The position numbers and the translations under genes are program-made. This document shows, one piece after another, positions 55,657 to 64,000 of a stretch of DNA of 64,000 nt. The stretch's first letter is position 1, and each line of letters opens with the position of its first letter. A model generated the notes under the pieces. It was given only the letters and a program-made list of their open reading frames with translations, had not been told where the DNA came from and made no database searches. The DNA comes from Liriodendron chinense (lineage: Eukaryota > Streptophyta > Magnoliopsida > Magnoliales > Magnoliaceae): contig PVNU02002748.1 of assembly GCA_003013855.2 (NCBI GenBank), forward strand, positions 1-64,000. The letters run 5' to 3'.

Positions 55657-56579
55657 TTGAGAAAATTCTTTAGTACTCTGGCAGAACTTGTTCATACACG
55701 TGCCCCATAGTATTGTATACCTGGCTTATGCATAGCTCATTTTAGACATCTCAAATGGTGGGATCATGAACTGAAAACTGCGCTGATCTGACCTACTAAC
55801 TGAGCAGTTGGTTCACAAACTAGTTAATGGTCTGGATCTAATGTACAAATGTCAGTTTAGCAGAGGTTATGGTTGTCCAATCGATGTGATTTTTGGGGCA
55901 TGGCTTATTGGCTATTGGCCCTGCTATTTGGACCGTTGGATTGAGCTAGATGTCTGCACATACGTACAATTTTTTAGTGCATGCGTGCGTTGCATATTTC
56001 CACGAAGCGTATTTTGTGTGTTTGTTACCGTTTTATGGAAATGGAATCCACAGTCACAAATCTTGTTCTCGGCAATTTCGCGGGAGATTTTCAAATTTTT
56101 ATGTTTATTCAGGGTTATTGTCGGGAAAACATTGTAGAAAACGATTTTTTTAATATTTATTTATATTATTAAATATAAATAATTTTGTATTTTTTATATA
56201 CATACATATAACAAATTCCTAAATCCTTTTTCCATTTCATGAGTTAATATCACGATAAAAATGATATATTTAAATGCTTTTACTGTATTTCTCGCGATAT
56301 CATTGCGATCTTTTCAAAATCTCAGCTTATTTGTCACGTCCAGCCTACCCGTTGTACGTCTGGTATACGTGTATGTCAATCCAGACCCTCCATATGGTGG
56401 AGCCCGTTTTCGACCGATCACGGACCAATAATCGCGGTGTGGATAATGCCCACCATCTAATTAGAGGACGATAGTCCAAATTCAACGGTCAAGAACTTCA
56501 GATGAATCTTAAAGGGGGTGATTATTTGGACAGTCGAGGTAGATTCTTGGCACGTGTCATGTGAGATGGTTTCGGAGCC
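55657..56579. other. Non-coding, nothing recognised
   Basis: Overlapping open frames at 55808-56172 (plus) show no known domain. A GTCGGTTTCGGGA-like or AT-rich signal is not conclusive; treated as intergenic. Confidence 0.4.
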
Positions 56580-57103
56580 GGAGCGGATTAGGTGAGACCT
56601 CGGATCCACCCAGGTGGGTGGGACCCTGACTGTGGGGCTGATAGTGATGTATGTGACTTAAATCCACACCGTCCAACCATTTTGAAAGCTCATTTTAGGG
56701 CATGACCCAAAAATGAAGCTGACTTAAATCTTAGGTGGACCACACCACAGGAAACAGTTGTGATTGAATCCTCACCATTAAAAACTTCATGGACTCCATC
56801 GGAATGTTTATTTGCCATCCAACCTGTTGATAAGGTCACAAACATCTAGAGTAAGAAACCACACAGATATCATCTTTACCCAAAGAACTTGTGGCCCACA
56901 AGAAATTTTTAATGGTTAATCACCATTGTTTCCTGTACTATTGTCCACATGGAATTTGAAACCCCTTCATTTTTTGGATCACTTCCTAAAATGAGCTTTC
57001 AATACAGATGGACGGCGTGGATGTAGTCACATACATCATAGTGGCCCCACAGTTAGGGGTCCCACCCACCTCTGTGGATCCCGGGTCTCACCTAATCCGC
57101 TCC
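56580..57103. mobile_element. Mutator-like MITE, 524 bp
   Basis: Begins GGAGCGGATTAGGTGAGACC and ends in its exact inverse GGTCTCACCTAATCCGCTCC, a 20-bp perfect terminal inverted repeat. Family modules are complete. The flanks TTCGGAGCC and AAGTGCACG do not match, so the target duplication is lost or a rearrangement occurred. Confidence 0.88.
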
Positions 57104-57294
57104 AAGTGCACGATGGTGGCTTATCCAAAATTCCAGCTAGCGATTGCCGTGTTTTCCGTTGTTTGTCTGTCCATGGGGGAGTTATTGGATACTGCAGCTG
57201 TGTATGACGCTTGATACGCAGGAGAATAGACACGTGTCATACACAAGTTCAAAATAAAGTGAAGTCCCAATTGGTTGTACAATCCTCACTTTTG

Positions 57295-57416
57295 ATTCGT
57301 GGACAATTGTCCGTTGAAAGGATGACCATTGGATGTTTTTTCATTTTTAACTTTAAGTCGTGGACACTTGTCCGTTGAAAGGATGACCATAGGATGTTTT
57401 TCATTTTTAACTTTTA
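57295..57416. repeat. Tandem duplication of about 61 bp
   Basis: TCGTGGACAATTGTCCGTTG and TCGTGGACACTTGTCCGTTG start two near-identical units, each ending TTTTTAACTTT. Confidence 0.88.
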
Positions 57417-57621
57417 AGATAATTTATCAACGGCTCCAGGGTTAGATAATCAAATAAGCTTAATCTTTTTATTCATGATGTATTTAAAATCAGGTGATAA
57501 CTTCAACGGTTTAATTTGATTTTGCAAATTTTAATTAAATTTTTAGGTGCATGTAAATAAAGTTTTTCTCATGTATGTTTGAATTTGATGAAAATGAAAA
57601 TAAGGAAACCTAAAAAATAGT

Positions 57622-57721
57622 TGATGACATTAAGCATGTATGAAGTGCCACATTAAGCATGTATGAAGTGCCAGAGATGTCTTCAATGTATTTAGTTCAG
57701 GGTCATCGATCAACCGATCAC
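57622..57721 (+). repeat. copia-3 LTR, left part (before hAT insertion)
   Basis: TGATGACATTAAGCATGTATG is a plausible copia LTR start. A 23-bp unit ACATTAAGCATGTATGAAGTG is repeated twice in tandem. The LTR resumes at 62497 beyond the hAT and ends at 62909 before a primer site. The start is inferred, not proven by a second LTR. Confidence 0.55.
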
Positions 57722-57989
57722 TAGAGCTGAGTACGAGCCGAGCTGAGCCGAGCTTAGCCATGTTCGAGCTAGGCTCGGTCACTGAGTGGCCTAGCCTGTG
57801 TTCGAGCTGGCTCGTCCGAGCTTCGAGCTCGAGCCTTTCAAGCTGAATTCGAGCTAAGAGTCGAGCTTGGACACAATTTTTATATGTGTTCAAAAAAAAT
57901 TTAAAACCTACATATTATATATACTATTTAGTATCTACACAACGTTAGAAATACTTTAACAAAGTTAGAATTGAAATATTAAAAACTTA

Positions 57990-58620
57990 CTTTCAAGTTT
58001 CACCATTCCCGAGATTCGTTTGGCAAGCTAGAGCTGCTATCTAAATTTTTGTAAAGAAACTCATTCACCTCTCTTGAATCAGAAGGTGGAGAGGGCGTTC
58101 CATCATGTTCTTGGATAGACTCAATTAGGCTTTTTAGGCCTTCTTTGTGAGCTTATTTATACGGAGTACCTAGCATCCTGTAAAATTCACAAAGTTTAGA
58201 GAGGAACTTTAACGCTTTATTACTCTTCTTCTTAGTGCTTTTACTCGATCCGGCTTCATTATCATGATGTCTTGGAGTTTGAGGACATCGATGATGTGTA
58301 GAAACATCTTTCAAACCCTGCTTCAAAGCAAGTTGTATTTACTCTTCTTCCGATAGATCTAATCATTCTTCCTCCTCTTCCTCTTCTCGATAACTTCTCT
58401 CCACTTTTCGTGTATCAAAATGTTCGATAATCACAACTCTTGTAGAAGGTTTAGGAGTCAAGAGTTTTTTATTTGAGTCTATAAAGGCTTGAGAAAGGAG
58501 TTAAACATCCTTTGGGGCTTTAGGGCATAGTTTTGCATCTCCACCTCGACATGCTAGGTGTAATCTGAACCTATTAGTTTTGTTCAAGAATTTTTTTTCC
58601 ATATAATCTTCATAGTCCCT
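57990..58620 (-). pseudogene. Second BED-type zinc-finger coding remnant in the hAT
   Basis: Reading the minus strand from 58620 gives RFRLHLACRGGDAKLCPKAP then KDV, like the finger region of DUF659-type plant hAT proteins (R-x-K/R-x-HLA...C-x-x-VP). It continues over a few stops to a STKKKSNKALKFLSKLCEFY stretch and SLIESIQEHDGTPSPPSDS. This is separate from the main transposase's BED finger at 60740-60930. It may be a remnant of a second hAT gene or a captured fragment. Stops exclude function. Confidence 0.5.
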
Positions 58621-58958
58621 AAATTTGGAGATTGAACTAAGGAACTGTACTCCCAAATGCCAGTTGATGGGTCAAATGACGACATATCCACACTTCGTGT
58701 TTTCAACATATTAATACTTTTGGCAAAATCATGAAAGAAACAGTAAACACGAAAAAGGTGTACTAACAACATTAAATAAGAACTGTAAAAAAAACAAAAT
58801 AAATAAGATAAAATAAATCATTATAATGATGCAAGATGTTATGATGATTGATGAAAGCATAATCAACTTTAATACTTAAAGAAAATTAAAGAAAATTAAA
58901 GTACAATCCCATTGTTTATACATTCAAAGATTAACAAAACTTTAACATCATTGAATGT

Positions 58959-60977
58959 TCATATTGTTTCAGGTGCAATTTCATCTTCACAGCCGGCCTC
59001 ATCTTCCTCATCATCTTCAACATCTTGATAGCTACCTCTCCAAACCGGTCTCAGCCAATTTTAAGTACAAACTAATGTTTCGATCGTCTTTTGTGAAAGT
59101 GAGCTTTGATGCTTGGAAATGACCTTACTGCCTGTGCTAAAGGCTGATTCTGATGCCATAGTTGAAATAGGAATTGACAATATGTCCCATGCTATATCTG
59201 ATAGTATAGTGTATTTTTTTCGCTTGCTTTCACCTTCCACCATTCCAAAACATCAAAATCTGAATCATAAAGCATTATGATCGACTCTTTGAGATACAAG
59301 TCTAGATTTGATTCCTTTGTTTGCGTACCTGTATTTTTTTGTGCGAAGAAAGTCCTGAATTCATTGATCATCTTGCCAACAGGTTTATTTGAACTAGAAG
59401 AACTTGGACCTGTAACTCCTTCATCTAATTTTGTGGTTATGGGTTCAGTAGAAGAATACAAAGTGTCAAATCTTCAATTGCATATGAACCTTTGAGGTTT
59501 CTAATGATGCCCTTCCAATATTATAAATCTTCATGAAAATGAACTCCACCAACACCATCTTGCATCATGGATCAAGAATAACTACCAAAGACATTAACAA
59601 ATGACATTCGCTCCAATACTTATCAAACTTCGATTGCATTTTCTTTGCCATTTGCCTCATAAAATTTGGACCATCTATAGTTGTTTGTTGTAAAGCTTTC
59701 TTAATCTAACAAACATACAGAAGAAACTGATTTACTTTGGGATACGTTGTTCCTGAGAAAATGTTCATGCAGTGGTAGAAAATCTTGAGAAACCCGTGAA
59801 CTTCTTTTGCCTTGCTCCAATCTTTTATCTAGGTAACCAAACATACATTCTCTCACGCACTGCAAATTTAGAGAATACTAATTCTAATTCAATGGCTGAA
59901 TCCAACATTTCAAAAGTTGAATTCCAGCGTGTGTAAACATCCAACTTCAACGTTTTTTTGGATTTCAAACATAAACGTTGGACGATCTCATTCCATATAT
60001 AATCTTGAAGGTGACCCCTTGATGAATTTTACACTCTACCTAATGTTCTCAATTGTACCATCAATTATCTTCAGCCCTTCTTAGACAATCAAATTTAAAA
60101 TATGGGCATAACACCTAACTTGAAATATCTTCCCCTAAAAAAATAAATTTCCGGTCAACTTCATTTGGTTACGTAAGATTGTAATTAGACTGTCATTGGA
60201 AAATGCATTATCTAACATTATTGCGGGGATTTTCTTTTCAATACCCCACTCCTGTAGACAACCGTATATGCAATCTGAAATCGCATAACCAGAATGAGGA
60301 GGAGGAAGGTGACGGAAGTTCAAAATTCTCTTACAAAGTTTTCAATCTTCATAAAAAAAAGTGTGCGGTCAATTACATAAAACATTTCCTCTGATTGGAC
60401 GCCGTCCACAAATTTAAAGTCAGACTTATTCTGGAGACCGACGCCAAAACTGATTTCAATTCCAACTTCTCATTTGAATACATCTTCATGCATTCCCCCT
60501 TTACTGTGACACGATGTCCTCTCTACTTTAGGGTTAAAGAATTTACTATACCCCATAAAAGCCCTGATTCTCTATAAACATAAACGGTTTCTCTTCAACA
60601 ATCACTAACCTTGCAAATCACTTTTTCAGCTTATCTTTATCAAATTGATAAGTACAAACTGTGCCGGAAGAGTCGTCACCTTCTTTCTTGATAAATGAGA
60701 GCAATTGTTGTCCGACTAATAGATTTCTCGGTCTTTTTACACAACTCTGCTTATGTCTTTGTAACTGAGTAGTTGCACCCCCTTGATTCTTCGTGTATAG
60801 AGTTTTGCAATGTTTACATTTAACTTTTTTCACCCCATTCACTAGGACTTCTTCGAAACCATCCCACACTGATGATCTCTTAATTCCCTTCGCAGAAATT
60901 AAAGAAGAATCTCCCTTCACAACAAGTGGTGATGTGACTAACGCATCGAGAGTATTTGCAACATCCTCACTAGTCAT
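58959..60977 (-). pseudogene. hAT transposase (RICESLEEPER-like), broken
   Basis: The N-terminal frame (60618-60977) begins MTSEDVANTLDALVTSP and has a BED zinc finger: VKCKHCKTLYTKN then LQRHKQSC, with C-x2-C and H-x3-C ligands. The central part (60135-60323) has FRHLPPPHSGYAISDCIYGC and KKIPAIMLDNAFSNDSLI with a likely catalytic aspartate (LDNA). Next comes VRCYAHILNLIV, typical of the family, across a frame break. The C-terminal part (59061-59461) has a FDVLEWWKVKASEK segment then IPISTMASESAFSTGSKVI, the hATC dimerisation signature. An acidic tail ends at a stop at 58959-58961. Stops and frameshifts between parts make it inactive; introns may explain some gaps. Confidence 0.9.
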
Positions 60978-61554
60978 CTATAAATATAAATACTAGATAA
61001 TGTCAACTTGTGGACCTCTGATATAAACTTGACCTCTGGTGTTGATTTCACCTATACTTGTATATGTACAACTTCGACATGTCGACATTGCGACTTTTCT
61101 ACCTAAATCAGTTACCCATTCAAGATCGGATAGATTGTAATGCTTTTATTTTACCGATTTAAATGCCTACGCCGAAATTCCGACAACATATCCCCCTATC
61201 TCTCCAGAATATATTTATCTCTCATTTGTTTTCCATTGTCAAGTACCCACACGAAGTGATGATAAATGACAATAAAAGCAAATTAAAGAAATATATCCAG
61301 AGAGAAAATGGGAGATGCAGCACGGAACAAGCGCGCAAGCATTTAAATCTGCAAAACAAAAACATTACAATCTATCCGATCCTGAACTGTTCAAAAGGGG
61401 ATAATTTGATGATTACTATGTACCAAAGACACACTAGTCTATGCCTAGCCACATAGGAATGCTCAAATGGGCAACTGATTATCTATGTACTGTACTACAA
61501 ATCTACAAATGAAAATTGCTAAAGTTAGATAGTGTAATTACTAACAAATAACAA

Positions 61555-61735
61555 ATATCTACATGGTTATTAAAAAATAACAATTACTTAAAGATTCACA
61601 TGATTACTAACATTAACAATTCATATGATTACTAACATTAACAAATAACAATTACTAGACAATTCACATGATTATTAGCATTAATAAATAACAATTACTA
61701 AATTGTCCACATGATTAGTAACATAATGTTTACTA
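61555..61735. repeat. AT-rich tandem repeat, period about 58 bp
   Basis: CACATGATTACTAACATTAA-like units alternate with AAATAACAATTACTA, repeated about three times with variation. Confidence 0.75.
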
Positions 61736-61899
61736 ACATAATATTCACCAACATATGTTTACTAATTAATTAGTTTAACTAATTAATTTAATTAACTAAA
61801 TAATTACAAAATAATTGAAAATAATTTTGTAAAAAATTTATTACCTTAATGTTGGTTGAATAAAATTTGGGGCAAATCCGTAGAGGTCGTCGACGGTTG

Positions 61900-62068
61900 G
61901 GCAGGACTGGCTAGACGGGCTGGCTCGACGGACTGACTGGATGTAGGGGGTGGCTCGATGGACTGACTGGCTGAACGGGGTGGCTCATCGGACTGTCAGG
62001 TCGGCCAGACAGATAGAGAGAGGGGGGGGGAGCTAGATTGAGAGGGAGGGAGCCGATTGGCCAGATGG

Positions 62069-62112
<44 letters not shown>

Positions 62113-62280
62113 GTGGGTGGTGGCCTGATGGACGGACGACTGAGCATGGGCAGGGTAGCAGCAGTCTGTAGAGGACAGACGGCTAGACGGCTGGGTAGAG
62201 TCGGGCTCTTGTTTGAAAAGGGATTAGGGTTTTAGGTTTTTTATTTTTAGTATATATATTATTTATTATAATTTATTAAT

Positions 62281-62303
<23 letters not shown>
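61900..62303. repeat. GC-rich minisatellite, (AG)n and (CA)n runs
   Basis: GGCTGGCTCGACGGACTGAC-like units repeat at 61900-62000. An (AG)n run lies at about 62075-62109 and a (CA)n run at about 62280-62302. Related GC-rich text occurs in the 916-bp derivative at 11690-11830. Confidence 0.75.
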
Positions 62304-62313
<10 letters not shown>

Positions 62314-62496
62314 ATTCGAGCCGAACCAAGCGAGCCGAGCTTCGAGCTGCTTGTGTGCGGCTTGAAGTTAGGAACGAGCCAGGGAAATCCTCTCTATTCG
62401 AACCCCCCTTTCGAATCAAGTCGAATTGAGCTAAAAAAAGCCGAATCGAGCGAGCTAACCGAGCCAACTCGATTCGTGCTCAGCTCTACCGATCAC

Positions 62497-62909
62497 CGTA
62501 CTCGGTCAATAAAAGTACCTTGAATTATTTTTTTGCTCGGTAGACATATTTGGCCGAGTTTCATATGTGCGCTGTTTTGCACAGTTTTGCACGTTTTGTT
62601 TCCTATTCATATTTATTACTATATAAATTGGTGTAATCAAGATTGAGGTTTAACACTTGCTTTCTAAACGTGTAAGAAGGGTTTTGGGAGAAGAAAAGGG
62701 TAAGGTTTTCTCTTCAAGTTGGTTTGTAAGTGTTCTCCATCTCTTATATCTTTGTTTTCATAGTGATTTGCTTTATGTTGCGGTTTTTTTCATGGTTTTT
62801 TTCTCGCAAAAGTTTTTCCATGTAAAATTCATTTGTCGGGTTGGATTTGCTTGTGCGATTGCAATTACTTTGTTTAATTCTACTATGAGTTACTTCCACA
62901 ATCCCAACA
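62497..62909 (+). repeat. copia-3 LTR, right part
   Basis: Continues after the hAT target duplication and ends CACAATCCCAACA, directly before the primer site. Contains ACTATATAAATTGG near 62620, a good TATA box candidate for an LTR promoter. Confidence 0.65.
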
Positions 62910-62911
62910 AG

Positions 62912-62923
62912 TGGTATTAGAGC
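62912..62923 (+). promoter_or_regulatory. copia-3 primer binding site
   Basis: TGGTATTAGAGC, one base different from the usual initiator tRNA-Met site, two bases after the LTR end. Confidence 0.8.
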
Positions 62924-62975
62924 TATCATTGGGAATTAGTTTTGAATCTGAGATAAGGTATCAATAGCTTCAAGC

Positions 62976-63388
62976 ATGAAGTTCGACATTGATAAGTTTA
63001 ATAGAAAAAATAGCTTCGAACTATAGAAGGTGAAGATAAGGGGCCTTCTAGTTCAGCAAGGATTGGATGACACACTCATTGGAAAAGATAAGCGACGAAA
63101 AACTATGAAGAAAAAAGAGTGGAACAAATTGGATCAAAGGGCCATGAGCACAATCTAATTGTGTTTAGCCAATGATGTTCTTTATAATGTCATAAATAAG
63201 ATGATTTCTCCTGGATTGTGGGCAAATTAGAGAGCACCTACAAGGCAGAAGGGTTGGATCTCCCTAAGCACATTAACGTCTTCAACAAGCGGGTTTACAA
63301 GTTGAAGTGTTGGAAGTGTTAGAGGGTGGGACATGTGAAGAAAAACTGTGAATCTTCTAAATCCAGAAGGATGAGATTTTAGATAACT
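62976..63388 (+). pseudogene. copia-3 gag remnant
   Basis: Begins MKFDIDKFNRKNSFEL at 62976, then a stop where tryptophan is usual, then KVKIRGLLVQQGLDDTLIG and KKKEWNKLDQRAMSTI. A frame change near 63190 leads to SWIVGKLESTYKAEGLDL and KHINVFNKRVYKLK. A zinc knuckle remnant CWKC-stop-RVGHVKKNC follows much sooner than expected, suggesting an internal deletion. A TNT1-like copia gag. Confidence 0.82.
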
Positions 63389-64000
63389 CACTGAGGGAAG
63401 CCAATTCAGTGGATTCTAGTGAAGGAACTAGTGGTTGTGAGATGTAGTCAGTGTTGGTGAAGTTTGGGATGGACACGGCAACGTCAATTAGCGTTCCTCA
63501 CGTGACTCATTTTAAGTTTTCTTTGGAACAATGTCATAAAACAGATGAAGAAAAGCAGATTATGTCTCGTGTGCCTTATTCGAGTGCGGTGGGAACCGTT
63601 GAATGACCAAATTGTGTTGTCCAAACGGCTTGTAGTTGTGCTGTCCAAACGAACTAATGAAGGACCGATTCTTGACCTTTTACCTTTTAATTGGTGGGGT
63701 TTTGGGGACTACAGAGAGTTAGGAAATGATTTAGATTTGGACCTTTATTGCTGTCCAAAAACAGTACATTGAAATTCATTTTCTGCTAGTATCTTATACC
63801 ATATCATGTGACCATCATGGCCATTAAACAAATCGCTGAAAATTGATCAATTTCATTTCATAATCCGATCATCTAATTAATTCTCCATATTGTGATTTCT
63901 CTTGTTTAAGAAAGAGAGGTTAATCCCTATCTAATCATAAGAATAGTCTTTAAATTAAAATAACAATGTGTACAATTAGTGAGGGTATATTATCTATTCA
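63389..64000. other. End of window, no gene recognised
   Basis: The first bases (ILDNSLREANSVDS-like reading) may continue copia-3. Beyond about 63450 nothing is identifiable. An open frame at 63545-63772 has no known domain. No copia-3 pol domain is visible before the window ends. Confidence 0.4.

Larger units (their letters stand above)
57722..62488 (-). mobile_element. hAT transposon, 4767 bp, with decayed transposase
   Basis: Begins TAGAGCTGAGTACGAGCC and ends GATTCGTGCTCAGCTCTA, with an exact 8-bp target duplication CCGATCAC (57714-57721 and 62489-62496). Size, 8-bp duplication and a BED/hATC transposase on the minus strand define a hAT element. Its subterminal GAGCTCG-rich arms match the derivatives at 1178, 11448, 20599 and 31179. 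Internal parts include an AT-rich tandem repeat (61555-61735), a GC-rich GGCTGACTGG-like minisatellite (61900-62140), (AG)n and (CA)n runs. It lies in a copia-3 LTR. Confidence 0.95.

Noticed and set aside
55808..56172. 109-codon frame 55808-56137 and overlapping frames as a gene
   Set aside because: No domain, and the sequence is not conserved with anything I recognise.
56580..57103. 9-bp target duplication for this Mutator-like MITE
   Set aside because: TTCGGAGCC and AAGTGCACG do not match, so none is claimed.

Overview
This window is gene-poor nuclear DNA of a flowering plant, packed with transposable elements. Evidence: Ty1/copia retrotransposons primed by plant initiator tRNA-Met, hAT, Mutator-type and PIF/Harbinger-type terminal-inverted-repeat elements, tRNA-derived SINEs, a plant-type LINE with a C-terminal RNase H, TRIM-like short-LTR elements and long (TA)n/(AG)n tracts. 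The species cannot be fixed from sequence alone. The very common repeat carrying GGGCCCACCATGATG and CCGTCCATCC motifs reminds me of magnoliid genomes, but that is only an impression.

Only one intact, ordinary gene is visible: a 141-residue CENP-V/GFA-domain zinc protein at 39253-39678 (+). All other recognisable coding sequence belongs to mobile elements and is broken by stops or frameshifts.

Layout. 1-2.7 kb: non-coding, with a hAT-derived element (1178-1535) and a short inverted-repeat element. 2.7-17.3 kb: a diverged head-to-tail duplication (unit A from 2690, unit B 13615-17290); copia-1 (7251-13375, minus strand) lies between them, with a 916-bp hAT derivative in its gag, and a Mutator-like MITE with a 9-bp target duplication sits in unit A only. 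18.2-32.6 kb: a second duplication of about 3.85 kb (segment 1, 18166-21917 plus 28393-28510; segment 2, 28751-32585). Segment 1 was opened by a 6.5-kb Harbinger-type cluster (21918-28392) that itself holds a 5'-truncated LINE and a probable 2.08-kb solo LTR. Segment 2 keeps the empty site and is framed by TRIM-type LTR/primer-site and purine-tract/LTR modules. 32.7-38 kb: Mutator-like MITEs, SINEs, a reverse-oriented TRIM, a CpG-rich stretch of unknown nature and the 5' end of an LTR retrotransposon. 39.2-39.7 kb: the CENP-V/GFA gene. 40-57 kb: mostly Mutator-like MITEs, one split by copia-2 (48118-53491, plus strand, 5-bp TSD TGAGT), plus a dimeric tandem repeat at 44081-44585. 57.6-63.4 kb: the LTR and gag start of copia-3, split by a 4767-bp hAT transposon (57722-62488, perfect 8-bp TSD CCGATCAC) with a decayed BED/hATC transposase; its ends match the four smaller hAT derivatives elsewhere in the window.

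The genes do not form a pathway. The interest lies in the insertion history: paralogous empty sites, exact target-site duplications and nested insertions let several element families be assigned to a superfamily from this one sequence.
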